Source of the DNA: an uncultured Lachnospiraceae bacterium
GTDB taxonomy: Bacteria; Bacillota_A; Clostridia; Lachnospirales; Lachnospiraceae
Direction: 5' to 3'
NCBI GenBank assembly: GCA_951801245.1
Contig: CATOMC010000007.1
Location: forward strand, 31,383-95,382
Length of the DNA stretch: 64,000 nucleotides
Shown here: positions 23,017-30,478 of the stretch, piece by piece
Position numbering within the stretch: position 1 is the stretch's first letter
Layout of the letters: the number at the start of each line of letters is the position of its first letter
The notes under the pieces: generated by a model
What the model was told of the DNA's origin: nothing
Seen by the model: the letters and a program-made list of their open reading frames with translations, nothing else
Databases searched by the model: none
Program-made: the position numbers and the translations under genes

Positions 23017-23601
23017 ATGGCGAAAAGGAAAGGCTTGACTTTTTATCAGAAAAAGAAACGGCTCAACCCCAAAACCATCAAAGATATCTTGGAATTGCTT
23101 GTGGGTGGTGTGGTTGCTGTCTTTTTAGCCTTTGTCATGGTATTTTCGGTGGGTATGCGCACCAGTGTGATCGGCAATTCTATGGAACCGGCACTGTATA
23201 ACGGACAGGAAATACTGATGAACCGGATCATTTACAGACTTTCGACGCCTAAAAGAGGCGATGTGATCGTCTTTTTGCCAAACGGCAACCAGAACTCTCA
23301 TTTCTATGTAAAGCGGGTGGTGGGGCTTCCGGGAGAAACGGTGCAGATCCGTGAGGGCAGAGTGTACATAGACGGGGTGCTTTTGAATGAAGATGAATCG
23401 TTTGATAAGATGAGTGATCCCGGAATCGCACAGAATGAGGTGATCCTTGCAAGTGATGAATTCTTTGTGCTGGGAGATAACCGTAACAGCAGTGAGGACA
23501 GCCGTTCCGGTAACATCGGCGCGGTTAAGAAAGATAATATTATTGGCAAAGCCTGGTTTCACATGGCAGCGGATGATGTATCGATCGGTCTGATAGAATA
23601 G
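23017..23601 (+). CDS. lepB: Type I signal peptidase (first copy)
   Basis: A 194-residue S26 signal peptidase that removes signal peptides on the outer face of the membrane. A basic N terminus and one helix (residues 27-50, LLVGGVVAVFLAFVMVFSVG) precede the catalytic domain. The Ser is in GNSMEPALYNG; the Lys is in FYVKRVVGLPGE; the GDNRNSSEDSR box is intact. The ATG at 23017 gives the usual short basic leader. It starts the group lepB-rbgA-lepB-rnhB. Confidence 0.95.
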   Translation: MAKRKGLTFYQKKKRLNPKTIKDILELLVGGVVAVFLAFVMVFSVGMRTSVIGNSMEPALYNGQEILMNRIIYRLSTPKRGDVIVFLPNGNQNSHFYVKRVVGLPGETVQIREGRVYIDGVLLNEDESFDKMSDPGIAQNEVILASDEFFVLGDNRNSSEDSRSGNIGAVKKDNIIGKAWFHMAADDVSIGLIE

Positions 23602-23642
23602 AAGAAGGAAGCCGTATAGCAGGAAAGGAGCACAGCTTATCA

Positions 23643-24494
23643 ATGAATTACCAGTGGTATCCGGGTCATATGACCAAGGCCAAACGCATGATGCAGGAAA
23701 ATATCAGTCTGATCGATCTGGTGATCGAGCTGGTAGATGCCAGAGTGCCGCTTTCCAGCAGAAATCCTGATATTGATGAACTGGGAAAGAATAAATCCCG
23801 GCTGATTCTCCTCAATAAATCAGATCTGGCGGATCCGAAGAGCAATCAGCGCTGGATGGAGTATTTTAAAGAAAAGGGCTTCTATGTTTTGGAAGTAAAT
23901 GCCAGGAGCGGACAGGGTTTAAAAGCAATTCAGGGCATGGTGCGGGAAGCTTGTAAGGAGAAGATAGAGCGTGACAGGAAGCGCGGTATTAAGAACCGGC
24001 CGGTGAGGGCCATTGTGGTAGGGATTCCCAACGTGGGCAAATCTACCTTTATTAACTCCTTTGCGGGCAAGGCCTGCACGAAGACAGGGAATAAACCGGG
24101 TGTGACCAAGGGAAAGCAGTGGATCAGACTGAATAAGGAACTGGAACTTCTGGATACGCCAGGCATTCTGTGGCCGAAGTTTGAGAGTGAGGAAGTGGGC
24201 AGCAAGCTGGCCATGATCGGATCCATGAATGATGAGATACTGCAGATGACAGAACTGGCTGAGGTGCTGCTTTCGTATTTATTAGATCATTACAGAAGTC
24301 AGCTTCTGGAGCGATATCAGATAGCAGAAAACGGACAGACGCTTACCGCCGCGGAAGTGATGGAAATCATCAGTGAGAATCGTAAGTGTTATAAGAAGGG
24401 ACAGGAGCCGGATTATGAGAAGGCGGCAGCGCTTCTCGTAGATGATTTCAGAAGCGGAAGGATAGGCAGGATCACCCTGGAAGAACCGGCATAG
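23643..24494 (+). CDS. rbgA: Ribosome biogenesis GTPase RbgA (YlqF)
   Basis: A 283-residue circularly permuted GTPase needed for late 50S assembly, including uL16 incorporation. The start is the family motif WYPGHMTKAKRMM. The order of GTPase motifs is permuted: G4 NKSD near residue 58, then G1 GIPNVGKSTFIN near 124, the GVTKGKQWI switch and G3 DTPGILWP. ANTAR-like C-terminal helices follow. It sits between two signal peptidase genes. Confidence 0.96.
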   Translation: MNYQWYPGHMTKAKRMMQENISLIDLVIELVDARVPLSSRNPDIDELGKNKSRLILLNKSDLADPKSNQRWMEYFKEKGFYVLEVNARSGQGLKAIQGMVREACKEKIERDRKRGIKNRPVRAIVVGIPNVGKSTFINSFAGKACTKTGNKPGVTKGKQWIRLNKELELLDTPGILWPKFESEEVGSKLAMIGSMNDEILQMTELAEVLLSYLLDHYRSQLLERYQIAENGQTLTAAEVMEIISENRKCYKKGQEPDYEKAAALLVDDFRSGRIGRITLEEPA

Positions 24495-24541
24495 CGGATG
24501 GCCTGCGAAGTATTTGAAGACAGTTAGTGGAGGATAGAATC

Positions 24542-25081
24542 ATGAAAAAGGTGTTGAGAGAGATATTGAGCACGAGCCTGTATTTACTGGGTGTATTATG
24601 TGCCGTCTATCTGGTGATCCACTTTGTGGGACAGAGGACACAGGTGCAGGGCAGTTCCATGGAGCCGAAACTCAGCACAGAGGACAATTTGATCGTGGAT
24701 AAGATCAGCTACCGGTTCCATGATCCGGAACGGTTTGATATTATTGTATTTCCTTTTCAATACGAAAAAGATACCTTCTATATCAAGCGTATCATCGGTC
24801 TTCCGGGGGAGACCGTGCAGATCGATGAAGAAGGTAATATCATGATCGACGGGGAGATTCTGGAAGAATCTTATGGTAAGGAAGTGATCCTGAACCCAGG
24901 CAGGGCGTATGAACCTGTGGAACTTGAGGAAGACGAGTATTTTGTCATGGGTGATAACAGAAATAACAGTACCGACAGCAGAGACCCTTCCGTCGGGAAT
25001 ATTCACAGAGAAGATATCATCGGCAGGGCATGGCTCAGGATCTGGCCCTTAGACAAGTTTGGACTGATCAAGCACCGCTAA
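24542..25081 (+). CDS. lepB: Type I signal peptidase (second copy)
   Basis: A 179-residue S26 signal peptidase with one N-terminal helix (STSLYLLGVLCAVYLVIHFVG). Catalytic Ser in QGSSMEPKLS and Lys in FYIKRIIGLPGE; the GDNRNNSTDSR box is intact. ATG 24542 has GGAGG at 8-base spacing. It differs clearly from the copy before rbgA, so the two are old paralogues and not a recent duplication; different substrates are likely. Confidence 0.95.
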   Translation: MKKVLREILSTSLYLLGVLCAVYLVIHFVGQRTQVQGSSMEPKLSTEDNLIVDKISYRFHDPERFDIIVFPFQYEKDTFYIKRIIGLPGETVQIDEEGNIMIDGEILEESYGKEVILNPGRAYEPVELEEDEYFVMGDNRNNSTDSRDPSVGNIHREDIIGRAWLRIWPLDKFGLIKHR

Positions 25082-25142
25082 CTAAGGTAAATTTATTCGA
25101 AATTTGCTTTGCAAACTCGGTAAGAGGGAGGGGTGTTTGAGA

Positions 25143-25907
25143 ATGGCAGAGGATATAAAGGCAATCAGGCGGAGACTGCAGGCAGCGGCGATGGAGGAGC
25201 TGCCTGTTTTGTTTGTGCAATACGAGAAGGATCCGCGGGTGGGTGTGCAGAAAGAACTTGAGAAGGCCAGACGGCGGATTATGGATTATGAAAAAGAACT
25301 GGCAAGGACAGAGAAGATGCAGCAGTATGAGAGAGAATATAGCGCATATGCGCATATCTGCGGCATCGATGAGGTGGGAAGAGGGCCGCTTGCAGGTCCG
25401 GTGGTAGCCGGTGCCGTTATTTTGCCTAAAGATTGTGACATTTTATATATCAATGATTCGAAGAAACTGTCCGAAAAAAAGAGAGAGGAGCTTTATGAGA
25501 TCATCATGGAGAAGGCCGTTTCTGTGGGACTGGGATATAGTACCCCACAGCGGATTGATGAGATCAATATTTTGCAGGCTACTTATGAGGCAATGCGAGA
25601 GGCAGTCAGTCAACTTACGGTGACGCCGGATCTTCTGTTAAATGATGCGGTGACGATTCCGCAGCTTTTGGTGAAGCAGGTACCGATCATCAAGGGAGAT
25701 GCAAAGAGTATCTCTATCGGGGCGGCCAGTATCGTGGCCAAGGTAACGAGAGACCGGTTGATGGTTCAATATGATCAGGTGTATCCGGAATATGCTTTTG
25801 CATCCAATAAAGGGTATGGCGCACAGGTACATATCGAGGCGCTTAAGAAGTACGGCCCATGCCCGATTCACCGTAAAACATTTATAACGCATTTTTGTGA
25901 GGTGTAA
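25143..25907 (+). CDS. rnhB: Ribonuclease HII
   Basis: Endonuclease removing RNA from RNA-DNA hybrids, including single ribonucleotides. The 254 residues have an N-terminal extension of about 70 residues, as in Bacillus, then CGIDEVGRGPLAGPVVAGAVILP with the catalytic Asp-Glu, NDSKKLSEKKRE, LLNDAVTIP and SIAAS-like IGAASIVAKVTRDRLM. ATG 25143 has GAGGGAGGGG nine bases upstream. ylqG starts two bases after its stop. Confidence 0.96.
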   Translation: MAEDIKAIRRRLQAAAMEELPVLFVQYEKDPRVGVQKELEKARRRIMDYEKELARTEKMQQYEREYSAYAHICGIDEVGRGPLAGPVVAGAVILPKDCDILYINDSKKLSEKKREELYEIIMEKAVSVGLGYSTPQRIDEINILQATYEAMREAVSQLTVTPDLLLNDAVTIPQLLVKQVPIIKGDAKSISIGAASIVAKVTRDRLMVQYDQVYPEYAFASNKGYGAQVHIEALKKYGPCPIHRKTFITHFCEV

Positions 25908-25909
25908 GT

Positions 25910-27703
25910 TTGAATCTGGGGAATATTTTTCAGAAAGGCAGTCGTACAATCAGAACAAATGATACGGGCAGAGTCTCGGAATCCATGAGTAAAGGAGAAC
26001 GGATCTATCGTATGCAGAATGAGATCCGGGGTATGAAGCCGGGACAAACTCTGCAGGGGACGGTGGTGAACCGGAACGGCAATTCCGTGCAGATAGAACT
26101 GGCACAGGATTTCAGTATCAATGCCAAGATCGATAAGAGTGTGACGTTGGCGCTCGGACAGATGATGAGTTTCGAGATCAAGGCCAATAACGGGTCACTT
26201 TTATCTTTGGCGCCTTTGTATACCAACACGGCCAATACGGCCACGATCCTGCGGGCGCTGGCGGCGGCAGGTCTGCCGGAGACGGCGGAGAATATAGGGA
26301 TGGTGGCATCCATGATGGAGGAGGGGATGCCCATCGACAAAGAATCCATCATCAGCATGAGCAGGCAACTATTGGAGTTTCCGGGACAGAATCCGGCATC
26401 CATCATACAGATGACGAAGTTGGGGCTGCCGATTACAGAAGCGAATATAGAGCAGTTTGAACAATATATGAATGCCAATCATCAGATACTCGGCAGTGTG
26501 GAGACGATCATGGACGGCCTTCCGCAGGTCTTTACAGAATTGATGGCGGTGGGTAAAGAAGGGCAGGCATTTACCTTTTACGAGGCGGTATTGAACATTT
26601 TTACACAGCAGGAAGCGGATGGCAGTGTAATCCTGCAGGAGCAGCCCACTGACCAGACCACCGGGGATCAGACTGCGGTGCAGGAAAATACCGGGCAGAC
26701 GCAGGAGCAGGCGGGCACGCAGCAGACCCAGGAGCAGCAAGGCAGCGTGCAGCAGACCGGGCAGGAACAGGCAGGCACACAGCAGGTTCAGGATGCCGCA
26801 CAGACATTACAGTCACAGGCGGATGAAGCGCTCTTGCATATGTTGGATCGAAACGGGGAAGAAGGCGGCAGACAAACGGTTCTTACTGACAGACAGTGGA
26901 ACAGCCTGGGAGACATGCTTAAGAATCTGGGGGTGGATGAAGAGACCGCCGGGCAGATACGAAAAGGGGAGATTCCGCCCAAAGAAGTATTGAACCTGGT
27001 TCGGGATCTGCTGCCAAAAGCCATGCATGATCAGGATGCAGCCAAAACCATGGCGAGGCTTCTTGGCGGGAGAGAATTCCAGAACCTTCTGAAAGCTGAG
27101 ATTGGCAGGCAGTGGCTGATTGAACCCAAAGAGGTGGCGGATCCAAAACAGGTAGAACAGCTCTATGAGAGAGTCAGAGAGCAGACCATGCGGCTGCACC
27201 AGGCACTTGCGGCTGCAGAAAAGGGGGATGCACCGGTAGCCAGAAGTGTACAGAACCTTCAAAACAATGTGGACTTTATGAACCAGATGAACCATATGTA
27301 CACGTATGTACAGTTACCGCTTAAGATGCTTGGCAATAATGCCCATGGGGATCTGTATGTCTATACCAACAAGAAAAATCTGGCGGCTAAGGACGGAAAC
27401 GTGACCGCCCTGCTGCATTTGGATATGGAGCATTTGGGCCCGTTGGATGTATATGTGTCCATGCAGAATCAGAAAGTCACTACCAATTTTACGGTACAAG
27501 ACGACAGTATTCTGGATCTGATCGATGCACATATGCATCTGTTACATGATCGTCTGGCCAAGAGGGGATATGATTTCAAGGCACAGATGCAGGTGAAGGA
27601 GGAACAGGATGCAGGTGAGCAGGAGTCTATCATGAAGACGATCCTGCACCAGCAGAAGAATATTTCCATCTTAAGCAGAACCTCCTTCGATATGCGTGCA
27701 TAA
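25910..27703 (+). CDS. ylqG: YlqG-like protein with FliK-type C-terminal domain
   Basis: A 597-residue cytosolic protein. The place after rnhB and before an FlhB-tail-like gene matches ylqG-ylqH of Bacillus. TTG 25910 is taken as the start because GAGG lies seven bases upstream and it follows the rnhB stop. Residues 45-115 form a beta-rich region (GQTLQGTVVNRNGNSVQIEL); 120-230 are helical; about 245-305 is a Gln/Thr-rich low-complexity linker; the last 130 residues resemble the flagellar hook-length control C-terminal domain (GDLYVYTNKKNLAAKDGNVTALL, LGPLDVYVSM). No flagellar genes are nearby. Role unknown; a link to export or hook-length control is inference. Confidence 0.8.
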   Translation: MNLGNIFQKGSRTIRTNDTGRVSESMSKGERIYRMQNEIRGMKPGQTLQGTVVNRNGNSVQIELAQDFSINAKIDKSVTLALGQMMSFEIKANNGSLLSLAPLYTNTANTATILRALAAAGLPETAENIGMVASMMEEGMPIDKESIISMSRQLLEFPGQNPASIIQMTKLGLPITEANIEQFEQYMNANHQILGSVETIMDGLPQVFTELMAVGKEGQAFTFYEAVLNIFTQQEADGSVILQEQPTDQTTGDQTAVQENTGQTQEQAGTQQTQEQQGSVQQTGQEQAGTQQVQDAAQTLQSQADEALLHMLDRNGEEGGRQTVLTDRQWNSLGDMLKNLGVDEETAGQIRKGEIPPKEVLNLVRDLLPKAMHDQDAAKTMARLLGGREFQNLLKAEIGRQWLIEPKEVADPKQVEQLYERVREQTMRLHQALAAAEKGDAPVARSVQNLQNNVDFMNQMNHMYTYVQLPLKMLGNNAHGDLYVYTNKKNLAAKDGNVTALLHLDMEHLGPLDVYVSMQNQKVTTNFTVQDDSILDLIDAHMHLLHDRLAKRGYDFKAQMQVKEEQDAGEQESIMKTILHQQKNISILSRTSFDMRA

Positions 27704-27731
27704 AAAGGAAGGAGCAGAAAGGAGCAGGGGA

Positions 27732-28031
27732 ATGGCATTACAAGATGAGAAGCGGCAGAAGCCGAAGCAGGCGATTGCCCTGGAATATGATCCGGATGAG
27801 GCGGCGCCGCGGGTCATAGCCTCCGGTAAGGGAGCACTGGCGGAACGTATCATCGAGCGGGCGAAGGAAGCGGACGTGCCGGTACATCGGGATGATAAAC
27901 TGGCGGAGACATTGTCACGCCTGGAGATCGGAGATATGATCCCGCCGGAACTTTATGAGGTAGTGGCTGAGATTTTGGTCTTTGTAGATTCTATGGATAA
28001 GATCAAAGCCAAGATTGCGAAAGGTCATTGA
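27732..28031 (+). CDS. ylqH: YlqH-like FlhB C-terminal-domain protein
   Basis: A 99-residue soluble protein corresponding to the cytoplasmic tail of FlhB/YscU export gate proteins, without membrane part. The match includes AIALEYDPDEAAPRVIASGKG, ERIIERAKEADVPVHRDDKLAETL and EVVAEILVFV. The autocleavage NPTH motif of FlhB is absent, with DPDEAAPRV in the region around it, as in stand-alone FhlB-like proteins. It follows ylqG and precedes yraN. ATG 27732 has AAAGGAG seven bases upstream. Confidence 0.88.
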   Translation: MALQDEKRQKPKQAIALEYDPDEAAPRVIASGKGALAERIIERAKEADVPVHRDDKLAETLSRLEIGDMIPPELYEVVAEILVFVDSMDKIKAKIAKGH

Positions 28032-28033
28032 AT

Positions 28034-28396
28034 ATGAATACGAGAGAAAAAGGGGCACAGAAGGAACAGCAGGTCTGTGCCTATTTACTGTCTGAGGGGG
28101 TAGAGATTCTGGAAAGGAATTTTCGTGCCAGACAGGGAGAGATTGACATCATCGGCCGTGACGGGGACTACCTGGTCTTCTTCGAGGTGAAATACAGAAC
28201 AGGCACAAGCCGTGGCAGTGCAGCAGAGGCGGTGGGTAACGTCAAACAGAAGAAAATATGTCGAACAGCAGACTATTACAGAGTGCTTCACCACTGTGCG
28301 GAAGATACGCCCATCAGGTTCGATGTGGTGGCTGTGGACGCAGAAAAACTGCGCTGGATCAAGAATGCGTTTGATTATGCGGAGGCATGGCGGTAA
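28034..28396 (+). CDS. yraN: YraN/UPF0102 nuclease-fold protein
   Basis: A 120-residue UPF0102 protein with a PD-(D/E)XK-type fold. The motifs are GAQKEQQVCAYLLSEGVEIL, RARQGEIDIIGRDGDYLVFFEVKYR (Asp and Glu-x-Lys of the active site) and IRFDVVAVD. A role in DNA processing is suspected but unproven. It begins two bases after ylqH; ATG 28034 is preferred to an overlapping TTG. Confidence 0.93.
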   Translation: MNTREKGAQKEQQVCAYLLSEGVEILERNFRARQGEIDIIGRDGDYLVFFEVKYRTGTSRGSAAEAVGNVKQKKICRTADYYRVLHHCAEDTPIRFDVVAVDAEKLRWIKNAFDYAEAWR

Positions 28397-28476
28397 TGTG
28401 AGGAACAGATGGGCGTTCTGCGAAGCCTGGTCATGAAGGTGGCGTGGAAAATCAGTAATAGAATGGAGATAACCAT

Positions 28477-29331
28477 ATGGGATTATACAGACATCAAAAT
28501 GAAAGACAGATGGAACAAAACAGGGCGGGAGAAGTGGAATATCTGACCTTTCCGCTGCTTACACAGACGGGCATGGTCAGACATTTGTTCTCCACCAGAC
28601 TGGGCGGGGTCAGCGAGGGGATCTATGAGTCCATGAATCTGAGCTACACCAGAGGTGATAACAAGGAGTCGGTGGATGAAAATTTCCGGCGGATCGCAGA
28701 GGTGTTGGGGTGCCGGGTGGATGATATCGTCTGTTCCGATCAGACACATACCACCAATCTTAAGGTGGTGGGCAGACAAGACGGTGGGAAAGGGATTACC
28801 AGACCCCGGGATTATCATGATATAGACGGCCTTCTGACCAATGAGCCGGGCGTGGTTCTGGCTACGTTTTATGCGGACTGTGTACCATTATATTTTGTAG
28901 ATACGAAGAGGCACGCGATCGCACTGGCGCATTCCGGATGGCGGGGGACCGTGGCACGGATAGGGCAGTGTGTGGTGGAGAATATGAGACAGGTCTATGG
29001 TACGGCGCCTGAGGATATCACAGCGGCAATCGGGCCTTCCATCTGCCAGACCTGTTATGAGGTCAGTGAGGATGTGGCGCAGGCTTTTTGCAAAGAGTTC
29101 CGAAAACCAGGACAGGAGCAGGAGATACTGCTCTCCAAAGGCAGCGGGAAGTATCAGCTTGATCTGTGGCGTGCCAATGAGATTGTCCTTACGGAGGCGG
29201 GGATTTTACAAGAACGGATTCAGGTGACAGATATTTGTACCTGTCATAACAGTGAGTATCTTTTTTCCCATCGGGCCAGTCATGGGAAAAGGGGTAATCT
29301 GGGAGCTTTTTTGGGGCTGCATCTTATATAG
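28477..29331 (+). CDS. pgeF: Purine nucleoside phosphorylase / laccase-domain protein (PgeF, YfiH)
   Basis: A 284-residue multicopper-oxidase-like (YfiH/YlmD) protein. Relatives act on purine nucleosides and on peptidoglycan precursors with a misincorporated amino acid. The zinc/copper-binding residues are visible: SDQTHTTNL, FYADCVPLYF, ALAHSGWRGTVARI and the C-terminal CTCHNSEYLFSHR. About 35 residues precede the core domain, longer than usual, but GGAGATAACC before ATG 28477 supports this start. A strong terminator follows. Confidence 0.92.
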   Translation: MGLYRHQNERQMEQNRAGEVEYLTFPLLTQTGMVRHLFSTRLGGVSEGIYESMNLSYTRGDNKESVDENFRRIAEVLGCRVDDIVCSDQTHTTNLKVVGRQDGGKGITRPRDYHDIDGLLTNEPGVVLATFYADCVPLYFVDTKRHAIALAHSGWRGTVARIGQCVVENMRQVYGTAPEDITAAIGPSICQTCYEVSEDVAQAFCKEFRKPGQEQEILLSKGSGKYQLDLWRANEIVLTEAGILQERIQVTDICTCHNSEYLFSHRASHGKRGNLGAFLGLHLI

Positions 29332-29396
29332 CGCGGTATCTGTCCCGGCGAAGATATTTAGCTATGTAAGCCGCCTATTTCTACCAAGATGATATG

Positions 29397-29452
29397 ATAC
29401 CTCTAAAGTAGACAGATTAAATATGAAAATCTGTTACTTTGGAGGTATTTTT
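29397..29452 (+). terminator. Strong intrinsic terminator after pgeF
   Basis: A roughly 21-bp stem pairs 29397-29418 with 29428-29448, with one G-U pair and one bulged G, and is followed by five T. Confidence 0.85.
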
Positions 29453-29656
29453 CAGATTCAGAATTGCAACAATAACTCCTTCCTCAAAGGGAAACGCCTG
29501 AACGCATTGCCGAAAGGGTTACAGCTTGCAAAACGGCTGTAAATACAGTAATATTTTTGGTATGAAATTAAGAAACAATTAAAGAATTTCCCATCTATTC
29601 CTTTATGTTTCTATGTTTGAATGATACTATACGAAAGCACAAGAGAGGTGAAAAGA

Positions 29657-29743
29657 TTGAAAATTAAAATTTTCAATCGCGAGATTTGTGTCTGCGCGTT
29701 GCTTGCCACAAACTCGTTTCATGCGATATCTCAACATAGTTGA
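29657..29743 (+). CDS. Possible 28-residue leader peptide
   Basis: GAGGTG (29645-29650) lies six bases before a TTG that opens a 28-codon frame beginning (M)KIKIFNREICVCALLATNSF and ending in QHS. The TTG is buried in a hairpin GATTGAAAATT/AATTTTCAATC (29655-29678) while the ribosome binding site is just outside it. Later parts also pair: TCTCAAC/GTTGAGA at 29730-29745 and CGAGATTTGTG/CACAAACTCG. The stop is 30 bases before the response regulator. It may be a leader peptide controlling the two-component genes or a small signalling peptide; translation is unproven. Confidence 0.4.
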   Translation: MKIKIFNREICVCALLATNSFHAISQHS

Positions 29744-29773
29744 GACAAAAGCAGCGCAGAAATGGAGTAAAAC

Positions 29774-30466
29774 ATGGCGAATATTCTGGTATGCGATGAC
29801 GACAAAGAAATCGTGGATGCAATTGAAATCTATTTGTTACAAGAAGGTTACACGATCTTTAAGGCCTACGACGGACAGCAGGCGATCAAGGTATTGAAGG
29901 ACCAGCAGATACATCTGCTTCTCATTGACATTATGATGCCGAAGCTGGACGGGATTCATGCTACCTTGAAGATCAGGGAGTATTCCAGTATCCCGATTAT
30001 TTTCCTGTCTGCCAAGTCAGAGGACAGCGATAAGATTCTGGGGCTTAACATCGGCGCCGATGATTATATCACAAAGCCCTTTAATCCCTTGGAGCTGGTG
30101 GCGAGAGTGAAATCCAACCTGCGCAGGTATACAACTCTTGGCAACCTGAATACGCAGAACAATGCCCTTTTTCAGGTAGGCGGGCTGTGCATCAACGATG
30201 ACACCAAGGAAGTGACAGTGGATGGAGACAGCGTGAAATTGACACCCATCGAGTATAACATCCTTTTACTTCTTGTGAAGAACTGCGGCAGGGTCTTTTC
30301 CATCGATCAGATCTATGAGAGCATCTGGAATGAGGAGGCAATCGGCGCAGACAACACAGTAGCAGTACATATCAGGCATATTCGGGAAAAAATTGAGATC
30401 AATCCCAAGGAACCCAGATATCTTAAGGTGGTGTGGGGCGTAGGCTATAAGATTGAAAAACAATAG
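29774..30466 (+). CDS. OmpR-family response regulator
   Basis: A 230-residue response regulator. The receiver domain has CDDDKE, the phosphoacceptor Asp52 in LLIDIMMPKLDG, SAKSED and the Lys of YITKPFNPLE. The C-terminal winged helix shows LTPIEYNILLLLVKNCGRVFS and a TVAVHIRHIREKIE recognition helix, typical of the VanR/PhoB group. It starts 12 bases upstream of a histidine kinase gene. Target genes are unknown; the structured leader upstream suggests extra control of this operon. Confidence 0.95.
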   Translation: MANILVCDDDKEIVDAIEIYLLQEGYTIFKAYDGQQAIKVLKDQQIHLLLIDIMMPKLDGIHATLKIREYSSIPIIFLSAKSEDSDKILGLNIGADDYITKPFNPLELVARVKSNLRRYTTLGNLNTQNNALFQVGGLCINDDTKEVTVDGDSVKLTPIEYNILLLLVKNCGRVFSIDQIYESIWNEEAIGADNTVAVHIRHIREKIEINPKEPRYLKVVWGVGYKIEKQ

Positions 30467-30478
30467 AAAGGCAAAAGG

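Noticed and set aside
26640..26820. Repetitive CAG-rich DNA in ylqG as a possible mobile or CRISPR-like repeat
   Set aside because: It encodes a continuous Gln/Thr-rich linker in frame; spacing is irregular and there are no spacers.
29397..29448. Long inverted repeat as an insertion-sequence end
   Set aside because: It forms one compact stem-loop followed by T residues right after pgeF, with no transposase or target duplication; terminator is the simpler reading.
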